Positions 52,949 to 62,559 of a stretch of DNA of 64,000 nucleotides are shown one piece after another. The position numbers and the translations under genes are program-made. The notes below the pieces were generated by a model. It did not search any database. It was not told the DNA's origin and saw nothing but the letters and a program-made list of their open reading frames with translations. This DNA is from Caryophanales bacterium UBA5729 (GTDB lineage: Bacteria > Bacillota_I > Bacilli_A > Izemoplasmatales > Hujiaoplasmataceae). Location: the NCBI GenBank assembly GCA_002419505.1, contig DIGF01000012.1:345135-409134 (forward strand). The letters run 5' to 3'. Every line of letters begins with the position of its first letter. Positions within the stretch are counted from its first letter, which is position 1.

Positions 52949-54409
52949 ATGATGGATAAACAATTATTTCAGAAATCGAAAAAGATTGAAAAGATCACTT
53001 TCATCTTTGACTTATTAGCAATTGTTACCTATATCGCGCTTTTCCTTATCTTGTTTAATTTATTAGAACTTCCTCCAGTCATAAACGGCAGAATGAATTT
53101 AGATATTCTTCAATTCATGACCCCAACATACGAATTTTTAGGAAGTAATTTAGATAAGTGGCAAATGAACTCAATCATATCAATCTTAGTAATCTTTATG
53201 GTTGTGGCAGTGCCGATGTTTGTAATTAATGTAAAGAAAAATAATACGAGAACAATTTATGAAATTGACTCTTATGTAGCGACTAGCAAATTTGTTCAAG
53301 CTATGATTAATGTCTTATCATTCAATTTCATCAGCACTGGTTTAAGAATATACAATACTTTTGTATTGATTAAATTCGTAAAAGGTTATAACGCTAAAGA
53401 ATTCTTTAAGAGTATTCCGGGCGCTATAAGAGCTAAAATCGCAAAAATGAAAGAAAAGAAGGTTGTAATTGATGAGGAAAATTTAGACTCTTATTCAGCT
53501 TCATTAAAAAAGAGTATCCGTCGTCAAACTACCGTTCATGTTTTTAGATTATTCGGAACTTATCTTTTCTTAGTTACTATGGCTTTAATCATTATAATTC
53601 CATTTTACTGGATGGTATTAACTTCACTAAAAGATTTTACTGGAGCTACAACTAATAATCCTGAATTCTTTATTGGAATTTCAAGATGGAATTGGGTTAA
53701 CTACAAGGTTGTTTTAACGGCACTTAACTTTGGTGTTTATATTAAAAATACTGTGATTGTAGCTGTCTTTTCTACCATAGGTACAATCTTTACGACAGTT
53801 TTAGCGGCTTATGCTTTCGCTAGAATTGAATTTAAAGGAAGAGAAGTATTATTTTCAATCTTAATCATGACAATGATGATTCCTGGGGAATTATACATTA
53901 TTACCAACTTTATTACAGTTAGTAGAAATGGTTTAGGTTGGGTTGGAATGCCAACAGGTCAAAACCAATACTTCCTAGCAATGATTATTCCGTTTGTTAC
54001 TAGTATTTCTTATATTTTCTTTTTAAGACAAAACTTCAAACAAATACCAGAGTCACTTTATAAAGCTGCTAGAGTAGACGGTTGTAGCGATTTCAAATAT
54101 TTAACAAGAGTCATGGTTCCAATAGCTTCACCAACAATCTTCACAATCACTATTCTTAATGTTTTTAGTTCTTGGAACGCTTATATTTGGCCGAGAATTA
54201 TTACCGGAGTCGGTGGTGTTGAAGGTCAACAATACTGGTTGATATCTAATGCCTTAAGAGATACTGCGTTCGTACAAGAGAGCGGTAGAGTAATGTATAA
54301 CTTACAGATTGCAGCCAGTGCTTTAGTAACGGTTCCGCTATTAATAGTCTTCTTTGCCTTCCGTAAATATATTATGAACGGTATTGGTAGAAGCGGAACG
54401 AAAGGTTAG
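52949..54409 (+). CDS. ABC transporter permease, MalG-like, with long N-terminal extension
   Basis: A 486-residue permease. The last 290 residues are a normal MalG-like domain with EAA loop KAARVDGCSDFKYLTRVMVPI. In front lies about 190 extra residues with two membrane segments (about 17-42 and 75-92) and charged stretches, unusual for the family. AAAGGAG is five bases before the ATG. The gene end overlaps the longest reading of the next lipoprotein gene, but not its chosen start. Confidence 0.9.
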   Translation: MMDKQLFQKSKKIEKITFIFDLLAIVTYIALFLILFNLLELPPVINGRMNLDILQFMTPTYEFLGSNLDKWQMNSIISILVIFMVVAVPMFVINVKKNNTRTIYEIDSYVATSKFVQAMINVLSFNFISTGLRIYNTFVLIKFVKGYNAKEFFKSIPGAIRAKIAKMKEKKVVIDEENLDSYSASLKKSIRRQTTVHVFRLFGTYLFLVTMALIIIIPFYWMVLTSLKDFTGATTNNPEFFIGISRWNWVNYKVVLTALNFGVYIKNTVIVAVFSTIGTIFTTVLAAYAFARIEFKGREVLFSILIMTMMIPGELYIITNFITVSRNGLGWVGMPTGQNQYFLAMIIPFVTSISYIFFLRQNFKQIPESLYKAARVDGCSDFKYLTRVMVPIASPTIFTITILNVFSSWNAYIWPRIITGVGGVEGQQYWLISNALRDTAFVQESGRVMYNLQIAASALVTVPLLIVFFAFRKYIMNGIGRSGTKG

Positions 54410-54425
54410 AAGGGGGAATAATTTT

Positions 54426-54968
54426 ATGAAAATTAAAAAAGTATTGTTTCTATCATTAATGTTAATTTTAACCCTTTCGATGATGGGATGCCCAGAAGTC
54501 ATTAATCGTGCACCAAAATTTGTTCAAATAGTTGATGGAGAAGTTATCGATATTAATCAGGTAACTTATTATCATCCAAGAGGTTCTGACTTTCATCCTG
54601 ACGACATGATTGATGATTTAGTAAATCAACAAAATATCCTAGCAATTGATTACGATCAAGAAAAAATTGCGATAGGACGAACAAGAGAATATTTCGATAT
54701 TACTGACAATGTAATTGTTACTTCATTTTATGAAATATGGCTAGATGGAGATGACGCTAATTTTGATGGCGTTGTTGACGAAGCTGATGAAGAACTCTAT
54801 GGTCGCTTAAAAACTGATGAAGACGGAAATTACGTACTTGATCAAGCAAAGGTAATGTTAATAAGATTTTTGCCGGTAGGACAAGAGATAAGTTTTACTA
54901 TGAGAGTTCAAGATGACGATGGAGCTCGGGCAGAAATTTCAGGAGTAATTATTATTATTGCAGAGTAG
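54426..54968 (+). CDS. lipoprotein with a dockerin/EF-hand-like calcium loop
   Basis: A 180-residue lipoprotein. The signal ends LSMMGC with Cys22. Residues 110-121 (DANFDGVVDEAD) fit the calcium loop of dockerin and EF-hand proteins: Asp110, Asn112, Asp114, Gly115, Val117 and Asp121 are in the right places, although only one copy is seen. The rest is beta-rich with VIVTSFYEIWLDG before the loop. The start is the ATG at 54426 with AGGGGG upstream. It lies between the permeases and the substrate-binding protein, so it probably belongs to the import system; a direct role is unknown. Confidence 0.75.
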   Translation: MKIKKVLFLSLMLILTLSMMGCPEVINRAPKFVQIVDGEVIDINQVTYYHPRGSDFHPDDMIDDLVNQQNILAIDYDQEKIAIGRTREYFDITDNVIVTSFYEIWLDGDDANFDGVVDEADEELYGRLKTDEDGNYVLDQAKVMLIRFLPVGQEISFTMRVQDDDGARAEISGVIIIIAE

Positions 54969-54996
54969 AACGATGGAAAAAACAATGTAATTGTTA

Positions 54997-55007
54997 TATA
55001 ATATAAT
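54997..55007 (+). promoter_or_regulatory. internal promoter before the substrate-binding protein
   Basis: Two overlapping TATAAT boxes (54997-55002 and 55002-55007), about 40 bases before the ATG. An extra promoter here would allow binding protein in excess over the permease. Confidence 0.5.
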
Positions 55008-55045
55008 TAAAGTTATGAAATAAATTAAAACCAAGGAGGAATAAT

Positions 55046-56926
55046 ATGGGTTTGATTAAGAAATTTTTAGGGCTATCTTTGCTTGTGCTATTTGCTGTTG
55101 CGTTAATCGCATGCGGTCAAGACGGCACAACAACAAGTCCTACAACTAACGCGCCGACAACACAGGCGCCAACAACACAAGGACCAACAACACAAGCACC
55201 AACAACAGGTACTGGAACAACAGCTACGACTACTGAAGGTACAGAGCCTGACAGTGCTCCACAGTTCGTAGGTCTTTTCCCTAGACAAACATATTATCGC
55301 GGATCTCAACCAGGAGATTTATTAGCTGGGGCTAAGGCAATTGACCCTGAAGATGGTGAATTAGACATCCAATTAATTGGAGCTTATTCATTTACAAGAG
55401 TTGGAGTATATAGCGTTTATGCTATGGCTCAAGATAGTACTGGTAATGTTATTACTCAAGAAATTACTTTAACAGTAAAAAATCTTAGCACTTTTGAAAT
55501 TCCAGATGAATTGACTACTGATCCAATCTCAATTGAATTATGGCATTCAAATGGAGCTACAATTGAAACTGCTTTATTAGGATATGCAAATCAGTTCCAA
55601 ACTTTATATCCTAACATTACAGTAAACGTTGTTAAAAGTGGTAATAACTACGATGAACTACGTGAAAATATGGTCAATGCAATTAGAGGTGGACAAATTC
55701 CAAATATTGTTCAAAACTATCCTGACCACGTAATGGAATACATCGATAACAATGGAGTTATTCCTTTGACACCATATATTTATAATCCTGTTCATGGATA
55801 TAACCCTAATGTTGAGGATGAATCGTTCTTAGATATCTTATTAAGTTATCGTCGTGAAAATTCTCAATATACAAATGACGGAGAATTTTATTCAGTTCCA
55901 TTTAATAAATCAACTGAAGTTATGATATATAACAAAACAATGTTTGATCGTTTGATTGCCGATGGAGTTATTGATGAAGTTCCTAATACATGGCAAGGTT
56001 TATTTGAACTAGGGCCTGCTTTAATGGCGATTAAAGATGAAGTTATCGATGAGATTACTGGCAAGTTAAACCAATCTCCAACTTTATCACTTCGTAAGAC
56101 ACCACAAGAAATTCAAGCTATTAAAGATAACTTTGTTCCAATAACTTATGATTCACCTGCTAATGCTTTCATTACATTAACAAGACAATGGGGCGGACAA
56201 TACACTGGCATTACATCATCAAGAACTGGAGTTATCTTATTTGATAATGCTCAGTCTAGAGAAATGTTAAGTTATTTCTTTGATAATAGAGACAATCCAT
56301 TTACTTTACCTGGCAAATGGGGTACTGAGTATGCTTCAGACGCTTTTAAAGTTGGACAAACAGCTGTAACATTTGGTTCAACTGGTGGAGCTAGATACAA
56401 TACTCCAGATATGGTTAACGGAGAGTTTGTTTTTGAATTCGGTGTTATGCCAATGCCTTATAATGCGGATAAACCTGAATACAGAACAGCTATTCAACAA
56501 GGTACTAATATGTCAATTACAACCGCTGGTACTGATCAACAAAAATTAGCCTCATGGTTATTCTTAAAGTTTTTAACTAGCAAAGAAGTACAATTAGATT
56601 TCGCGCTAGTCACTGGATATTCACCAGTAAGATATTCTGTTTATGATACTGCAGCTTATGCTCAATTTAGATTAGGTCTAAATAGTTCAGGTAATCCATT
56701 AACAGGAGAAGATTTGATGAAATCATATGCTGCAAATGCAGCTGCTCAACAATCTGATTTCTTATTCTATGATCAAGCTTTTATTGGTTCATCAAAAGCT
56801 AGAGCTGAGGTAGAAGTTTTATTCGAGCGAGTAATACTAGGTTCTTTAGAAGGAACCAATAAACAAGCTATTATAGATGATGCAATTGCTGCAGCAAAAG
56901 CAAACTCTGAAAGAGTTTTGTCATAG
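55046..56926 (+). CDS. extracellular substrate-binding lipoprotein of the ABC importer
   Basis: A 626-residue solute-binding protein. The signal ends LIAC with Cys23; a Thr/Pro-rich linker of APTTQ-type units follows (about 28-67). Residues about 72-146 form an Ig-like DUF5011/HYR-like domain (AIDPEDGELD...GVYSVYAMAQDSTGN). The binding domain (about 155-626) is of the bacterial extracellular solute-binding family 1, with ISIELWHSNG start and the usual alternation. Typical proteins lack the added Ig-like domain. AAGGAGG precedes the ATG. It completes the ATPase-permease-permease importer. Confidence 0.9.
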   Translation: MGLIKKFLGLSLLVLFAVALIACGQDGTTTSPTTNAPTTQAPTTQGPTTQAPTTGTGTTATTTEGTEPDSAPQFVGLFPRQTYYRGSQPGDLLAGAKAIDPEDGELDIQLIGAYSFTRVGVYSVYAMAQDSTGNVITQEITLTVKNLSTFEIPDELTTDPISIELWHSNGATIETALLGYANQFQTLYPNITVNVVKSGNNYDELRENMVNAIRGGQIPNIVQNYPDHVMEYIDNNGVIPLTPYIYNPVHGYNPNVEDESFLDILLSYRRENSQYTNDGEFYSVPFNKSTEVMIYNKTMFDRLIADGVIDEVPNTWQGLFELGPALMAIKDEVIDEITGKLNQSPTLSLRKTPQEIQAIKDNFVPITYDSPANAFITLTRQWGGQYTGITSSRTGVILFDNAQSREMLSYFFDNRDNPFTLPGKWGTEYASDAFKVGQTAVTFGSTGGARYNTPDMVNGEFVFEFGVMPMPYNADKPEYRTAIQQGTNMSITTAGTDQQKLASWLFLKFLTSKEVQLDFALVTGYSPVRYSVYDTAAYAQFRLGLNSSGNPLTGEDLMKSYAANAAAQQSDFLFYDQAFIGSSKARAEVEVLFERVILGSLEGTNKQAIIDDAIAAAKANSERVLS

Positions 56927-56998
56927 GGTTTAAATTAATAAACCAAAAATTATTAATTTTTACATATATATTTAAATTATTCTAAAAAGGAGGATAAT

Positions 56999-59900
56999 AT
57001 GAAATTTAACAAAAAGGTTTTGGGTATTTTCTTCATAGCTTTACTTGCAATCGTGCTTGTAGCATGTGGAGGAACTACGACAACTGGAGCTCCTACAACA
57101 CAGGCGCCAACAACACAAGCGCCAACAACACAAGCTCCTACAACACAGGCGCCAACAACACAAGCGCCAACAACAGATGCACCAATCGATTTGTTAGCTT
57201 TAATTGAACAATTAAGAGATCAGTATGCTGATACTTTAAATGATGAAGATTTCATCGCTACTGAAGACTTAAATTTAATTACTTCATTTATGGGAGTAAC
57301 AGTCGCTTGGCAAAGTAGCAACACCACTTATCTAGAAAACGATGGTACAGTTCATCGTCCAAGTTACGCAACAGGTGATCAAACAGTTATTTTAACTGCA
57401 ACATTATCTTATGGCGATGACAGTGAAGATGTAATGTTCTTTGTTACTATCGCAGCTCAAGAAAAGACTGATCAAGAAAGAGCAAATGAAGTGTTCTTAA
57501 TTGTTACAGCGTTCCCTGCAAAAGAAAAATGGTCAGAAGCAGATAATGCTGCTTTAGATTTCTTAACATCCGGCCAAGACGCTGATGGCGTAAGTCATAC
57601 TGTTGTATGGACTTCAAGTCATCCAGACGTTATTTCTGTAGATGGAACAATCACACAATCCGAAGACGGAGATGTTGTGGTAACAATGACAGCAACAATC
57701 ACAATCAATAGTGTAGATTATACTAGAGATGTTGTGTTTACAGTTGCTCAAAAAACTTATGGAACAGTAGTTAACACCATCGCAGAAGCAATCGCTTTAG
57801 GCGAAGATGCTTATGTTCAAATTTTAGGTGTTACTGTATTTGCTAAACATGATTCTGGTGACGTATTCTTCACAGATGGAGTAGATATTCTTTATATTTA
57901 CACACCTACTTTCGTATCAGTAATCGGTGGAGTTTATGACATTTCTGGTGTTGTGGATTTCTATTACAATGCTCCTCAATTAACAGGAACGTCTACTAAT
58001 CCATTATTAGCAATTCCTTCTGAAGCTCCAGCTCAAGAAGCACCATTTACAGCAGCGGCTTCAGTTCTTGAAATTATTACAAACACAACTACTCCAACTT
58101 CAGCAAATCCTTTCGTTTACGCAGGATATACTGTAAGTGCAGCTATTTATTATGATAGTTCATGGGGTAATTATTCATTATTCTTAGTACCAGTTGATTA
58201 TGATTTTGATGCTCCTCTAGCAGCTGGCGCTAAACAACCTAATGGCGATGCTATTATGATGTATTACAAATCTGCTGACGAAGTTCTTAGAGCTTTCCAC
58301 GGACAAGTAGTTACAATCGATATCGTTATGCAAGGTTGGAGAACAGACCTTTCAGTATGGTATGCTAACTTCTTTGGAACTGTTGAAGATGTAGAAGTTG
58401 CTTTTGCAACAGATGAAGAAGCAGTTGCAACAGCTTTAGCATCATTGACTTATCCTGGAACTATTACTGAAGATACTACCTTAACTTTCCCAGCTGAACT
58501 TTATGGAGTAACTTTAGAATATGTTTCTGATAATGCAGCTATTGATGTAGCTACAGGTGCAGTTGATGCAGCTAGTCAAACTGAACAAGTTACTGTTACT
58601 ATTACAGTTACCGCAACTAAAGGTATTGTTGTTGACACTAAAGTTATTACTATTTTAGTTGGTGAACTTCCAGTATCATCAGTTGCTCAAGCTCTTGCAG
58701 CTCCTAATGCCACATTATTAAGAGTTCAAGGTACAGTTATTGCTGGTGCATATTATAGAACATTCTTTATCCAAGACAATACTGGCAATATCGCAGTTTA
58801 TATTCCTAATACTGCAGCTATGATCGCATTCTTAGCAGACAATTTAGGAAATGTTGTTGAAGTTGTTGGTACAAGAGGTGCTTATAGCGGCTTGAATCAA
58901 ATCGTTGTTGCCTCTATTGATGACATGTCATTTGTTGAAGAAGGCACTTTACCAGTTCCAACTAACCTAGACGATTTAGAAATTAATAACGACAATTTCG
59001 CACCTTATCAAGGTCAATTAATTGAGTTAACCGGAATGAAAGTAACAGCTAAGGCTGCGGATAGTTATGGAAACGTCACAATGACTTTAACTAACCTAAG
59101 AAACGGCACAACAATCCCAGTTAGATGGGATTCACGTCAAGCTTTACCTGCAGAATTAGGTGCTACACTTACTGCTATTGCAGTTGATGATATTATCAAT
59201 ATTACTTCTGTATTAGCTTGGTTCAATGGACCTCAAATTTACATTGTTACAACTACTGAATTTGCTATGACAACTGATGCTGAAAAATTAGCAGCTGATG
59301 CCGCTACACTTCCAACAACAAAAGAAACAACTTCAGGAGCAACTGAAATGGCGCCTCTAGTAGGGCCTTATGGTTCAACAATTGTTTGGGATGCTACAGA
59401 AATCACAACTGCTGGCGGTACTTATGACCCAGTTACTGGTGAAGTAGTATATCCTACAGTTACTGAAAATACAGTTTATAATGTTGTGGGTACTGTATCG
59501 CTAGGTGAGGAAACTGACATAGTAGTTAATTTAGCGATTACAGTTTTAGCATTGACAGATGAAGAAAAAGTTGCTGCAGCAATGGTAGACACTAGCATTG
59601 ATGAAGAAACTGAAGGCTATCAAGTAGTTACTCTTCCTTTAACAGGTCTTTATGGAACTACAATTTCATGGACTATCATTTCAGGTGAAGCTACATTAGC
59701 TGTTGATGGAACAACATTAACATATCATCAAATCGCAGAAGTTGGAACAGTAGTTCTTGAAGCTACATTTGAAAATGGTACAGTTACTGATACAAAACAG
59801 TATACAGTTACTGTTACTCCAGTAACAATTATTACTGATTTATCAACTATCCCTGCTATGGCAAACGGAACTGTTATTTTTGTTCAAGGCGTTGTAACAG

Positions 59901-61183
59901 GTATCTCTTATGATGGCGCATTCATTCAAGACGCTAATGGTGCTGGGTTCTTCCTTTATCAACCTGGAAATAAAGCTAGCCTTAACATTGGAGATGAAGT
60001 GATTTATTCTGGTACGGTAGCTGAATATCAATTAGCTAAACAATTAGCATCTGGAGGAATCTTCAGAGAGTTAATTTCTACAGAAAATGCTTTAATTTAC
60101 AATTCAGTAACCGCTGATGAAATCGATGCTTTTGCAACAGCAGATGCTGGTTGGTTATATACATTTGATGGATTTAAATTAAGCAGTGTTAGTGGATCTA
60201 CAATGATTTTAGAATATACAAAATTAGATGAATCTACAGGCACTGTTACAATTAGATATTATACTAACTGGGCAGATTTAGTTTTAGTTGCTGGAAATTA
60301 TTCAGTTGGTGATACTTTACCAACGGTTAACTTTATTCTTTATAACTTCAACTATAGCGCAAAACAACTAGATGTTGTTACAGTTGATTTTACAGATGCT
60401 GAATACATTCAATGGGATGCTGACGCTTTACCAGCAACTTTATCATTGTCAAATGATTATGTAGTTCCTACCCCTGCAAATGGTTCAACTTATACTGTAA
60501 TCGACGTTTCAACAGAATTAAGTGCTTATATTGACTATACAACTACTCCTGGAACATTATTGGTTACACAACCAGCTATTGGAGAACCTGATGCAGTTGG
60601 TACAGTTACTATTCAAGTTACTTTAGGAACTGAACCTGCAATTGATGTAGTTATAAACGTGACTGTAAAAGCAGAAGTTGATCCAGGTGCATTGACAGAA
60701 CAAGTTGTATATTCTACAAGTTTTGCAGTAGAAGAAGGATTTACAACTGGAACCGTTTATAATAATACAACTATCAAATTGGATGGACCGGTTGAACAAC
60801 AATGGGGAACATATTATGGAACAGTTTCTACAACATCTGCGATTACCGTTTCCTCTATGCAAATGAGATATTATACTACTGCTCCAGTGAATATTGGATA
60901 TACCTATACAAATTTCGATGTAACAGATATGACAAAATTCACTTTCTTTGCTAAAAACGAAAGCGGTATAAATGTAGAGGTATCAATTTCTGTAGATGGT
61001 GGAACAACGTGGATTGAAGCTCAAATAATAACATTAACCACTACTGCTACAGAATATACATATAATATTCCAGTAGCTTATCAAACGGGAAATGTAAGAA
61101 TCAAGTTTACTATGGTTTTACAAGAAACTCCGGCTGCGGGCAGATTATATATTGATGACGTTAAATTTTACGGCATGAGATAA
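56999..61183 (+). CDS. 1394-residue lipoprotein of alternating Ig-like and OB-fold-like modules
   Basis: Signal ending LVAC (Cys23), six 5-residue APTTQ/APTTD repeats (31-60), then a long modular body. Ig-like units resembling atrophied bacterial Ig repeats recur around 63-154, 156-250, 474-560, 762-850, 851-940 and 1140-1235. OB-fold-like units of the kind seen in extracellular nucleases (marked VQILGVTVFA, VQGTVIAGAYYRTFFIQDN, VQGVVTGISYDGAFIQDA) recur around 255-335, 562-645 and 945-1035. A jelly-roll-like C-terminal domain (1245-1394) ends RLYIDDVKFYG. No nuclease catalytic motif is seen, so it looks like a DNA- or glycan-binding surface scaffold. Module borders are approximate. Confidence 0.85.
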   Translation: MKFNKKVLGIFFIALLAIVLVACGGTTTTGAPTTQAPTTQAPTTQAPTTQAPTTQAPTTDAPIDLLALIEQLRDQYADTLNDEDFIATEDLNLITSFMGVTVAWQSSNTTYLENDGTVHRPSYATGDQTVILTATLSYGDDSEDVMFFVTIAAQEKTDQERANEVFLIVTAFPAKEKWSEADNAALDFLTSGQDADGVSHTVVWTSSHPDVISVDGTITQSEDGDVVVTMTATITINSVDYTRDVVFTVAQKTYGTVVNTIAEAIALGEDAYVQILGVTVFAKHDSGDVFFTDGVDILYIYTPTFVSVIGGVYDISGVVDFYYNAPQLTGTSTNPLLAIPSEAPAQEAPFTAAASVLEIITNTTTPTSANPFVYAGYTVSAAIYYDSSWGNYSLFLVPVDYDFDAPLAAGAKQPNGDAIMMYYKSADEVLRAFHGQVVTIDIVMQGWRTDLSVWYANFFGTVEDVEVAFATDEEAVATALASLTYPGTITEDTTLTFPAELYGVTLEYVSDNAAIDVATGAVDAASQTEQVTVTITVTATKGIVVDTKVITILVGELPVSSVAQALAAPNATLLRVQGTVIAGAYYRTFFIQDNTGNIAVYIPNTAAMIAFLADNLGNVVEVVGTRGAYSGLNQIVVASIDDMSFVEEGTLPVPTNLDDLEINNDNFAPYQGQLIELTGMKVTAKAADSYGNVTMTLTNLRNGTTIPVRWDSRQALPAELGATLTAIAVDDIINITSVLAWFNGPQIYIVTTTEFAMTTDAEKLAADAATLPTTKETTSGATEMAPLVGPYGSTIVWDATEITTAGGTYDPVTGEVVYPTVTENTVYNVVGTVSLGEETDIVVNLAITVLALTDEEKVAAAMVDTSIDEETEGYQVVTLPLTGLYGTTISWTIISGEATLAVDGTTLTYHQIAEVGTVVLEATFENGTVTDTKQYTVTVTPVTIITDLSTIPAMANGTVIFVQGVVTGISYDGAFIQDANGAGFFLYQPGNKASLNIGDEVIYSGTVAEYQLAKQLASGGIFRELISTENALIYNSVTADEIDAFATADAGWLYTFDGFKLSSVSGSTMILEYTKLDESTGTVTIRYYTNWADLVLVAGNYSVGDTLPTVNFILYNFNYSAKQLDVVTVDFTDAEYIQWDADALPATLSLSNDYVVPTPANGSTYTVIDVSTELSAYIDYTTTPGTLLVTQPAIGEPDAVGTVTIQVTLGTEPAIDVVINVTVKAEVDPGALTEQVVYSTSFAVEEGFTTGTVYNNTTIKLDGPVEQQWGTYYGTVSTTSAITVSSMQMRYYTTAPVNIGYTYTNFDVTDMTKFTFFAKNESGINVEVSISVDGGTTWIEAQIITLTTTATEYTYNIPVAYQTGNVRIKFTMVLQETPAAGRLYIDDVKFYGMR
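57089..57178 (+). repeat. 15-base minisatellite encoding APTTQ repeats
   Basis: Six tandem 15-base units (for example GCGCCAACAACACAA, with GCTCCTACAACACAG variants), in frame. Closely matching units occur in the substrate-binding protein gene at about 55138-55209, so copy-number slippage or recombination between the two genes is possible. Confidence 0.85.
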
Positions 61184-61213
61184 TTTTTTTACTCACAATT
61201 TTGCTAAAATAAT

Positions 61214-61245
61214 AAAAAGGCATAGCTTTAAGCTTTGCCTTTTTT
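61214..61245. terminator. terminator between the giant lipoprotein gene and endonuclease I gene
   Basis: Stem AAAAGGCATAGCT / AGCTTTGCCTTTT with one mismatch and a T-run; the A-run on the other side lets it serve the convergent gene as well. Confidence 0.8.
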
Positions 61246-61263
61246 ATTTGTTTTATAAAGATA

Positions 61264-62409
61264 CTATGAAGCTAAATCTCCCCAAATTAAATCTGCAAAT
61301 TCAGGATAATCAATATAAGGATTTCTATTCCCTTGATAAGAATAAATTACTTCGTTTCTATTTCTTTCAAAATCATCTACCGGATCTAATCGATTCCATT
61401 CTAATAATACTGATAATATACCCATTGTATAATATCCTGGTGAAGTTAAGGGATTATCGTTTAATGTTAAGTCAAAATACATTGTAGCCATATAGAATAA
61501 TATTCTTGCAATATCACCTTTTACTTCATCTCTTGGTTCATAAGTATCATTAGTTTTTATCCAATCAAAATAATCATTGCTTCTTGCTGAATTTTCATCA
61601 GGATCAGCGGGTTTTAAATTATGCATATCAGTAGCTTTGCTTGGAAAATCACCATCGCCATATACAACATAAACGCCTAATCTTGATTGTGGCCAGACAT
61701 GTTCTCTATTCCAATAATAACCGCCTATAGCTGAAGAGTATCCAGTTGGTACTGATTCACCATAGATGCCAGGATAAACCAACATAACATTTTTTGAATT
61801 ATTAGGATCTTTATCAGAGTTTTCTAAAACAGTGATTGCGTCTATATATAATAGATTAACAAAACCGTCATGAATAATATTATTAAGTGTTACTTTTAAT
61901 ATATCTCCACGAAGATTAAGAGCCGCTTGATAATATTCCATATAAATAGGAAAAGCATATTCTTCTAAAACAGTAATTGTTGTTTCAATTAAGAATTTAT
62001 CATAAATAATAAAAATAATCTTCTTTCCGCTAGTAGAAGTATTAAAACTTCTTACACTAATTTCTTCTGGATTTACAGGTTCTTTTGAACCGTCACTGTA
62101 TTCTACTAGTAAAGATATAGAACTAGGGTTAAACTCTTCATTTATATAATAAAATTGTTGAGTGTTTTCAACTAACTCTAAACTTACTTTTTTTATAACC
62201 GTTTCAGTTGTGTTTGTAAAAGAGGTAGTTGATTCTGTTGTTAATAAACTAGATGTTGTTGTAGAAGTTATTTCGGTTGTTATTTCGGTTGTTTGAGAAG
62301 TAGTGTTTACGGTAGTGTTGGTAGTTATTTGAGATCTATCGCAAGCAATTAAAATAATTGCCAACAAACCAATAAGAACAAGACTAAGTGTTTTTTTAAT
62401 AAATTTCAT
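61264..62409 (-). CDS. lipid-anchored endonuclease I with Ig-like domain
   Basis: A 381-residue lipoprotein. The signal ends LIAC (Cys23); a Thr-rich linker (27-70) and a bacterial Ig-like domain (74-150, ISLLVEYSDGSKEPV) follow. The rest is an endonuclease I (EndA/NucM) domain: catalytic His237 in WNREHVWPQS, DMHNLKPADPDENSARSN, GDIARILFYMATMYF and the late NRNPYIDYPEFADLIW. All motifs are intact, so it should cut DNA without sequence choice outside the cell. AGGAG precedes the ATG. It reads toward the giant lipoprotein gene. Confidence 0.93.
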   Translation of the reverse strand: MKFIKKTLSLVLIGLLAIILIACDRSQITTNTTVNTTSQTTEITTEITSTTTSSLLTTESTTSFTNTTETVIKKVSLELVENTQQFYYINEEFNPSSISLLVEYSDGSKEPVNPEEISVRSFNTSTSGKKIIFIIYDKFLIETTITVLEEYAFPIYMEYYQAALNLRGDILKVTLNNIIHDGFVNLLYIDAITVLENSDKDPNNSKNVMLVYPGIYGESVPTGYSSAIGGYYWNREHVWPQSRLGVYVVYGDGDFPSKATDMHNLKPADPDENSARSNDYFDWIKTNDTYEPRDEVKGDIARILFYMATMYFDLTLNDNPLTSPGYYTMGILSVLLEWNRLDPVDDFERNRNEVIYSYQGNRNPYIDYPEFADLIWGDLAS

Positions 62410-62448
62410 TTTTTTCTCCTAATTTTTTTAAAAATATATTGTTAGATT

Positions 62449-62457
62449 ATTATATCA
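62449..62457 (-). promoter_or_regulatory. extended -10 promoter of the endonuclease I gene
   Basis: TGATATAAT on the minus strand, 39 bases before the ATG at 62409. Confidence 0.6.
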
Positions 62458-62519
62458 TAAGATATCCTAAATTAACTCTTTTATTTAACTCAGTAGGATT
62501 ATTTAATATTGTCAAGATA

Positions 62520-62528
62520 TGGTATAAT
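62520..62528 (+). promoter_or_regulatory. extended -10 promoter of the lipoprotein gene at 62560
   Basis: TGGTATAAT, 31 bases before the ATG. Confidence 0.6.
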
Positions 62529-62559
62529 TAAGTACAAATATATTAAGGAGGGAATAAAA

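Noticed and set aside
61248..61487. Rightward small ORF opposite the endonuclease I gene
   Set aside because: It lies fully antisense to the conserved end of the nuclease and has no ribosome site.
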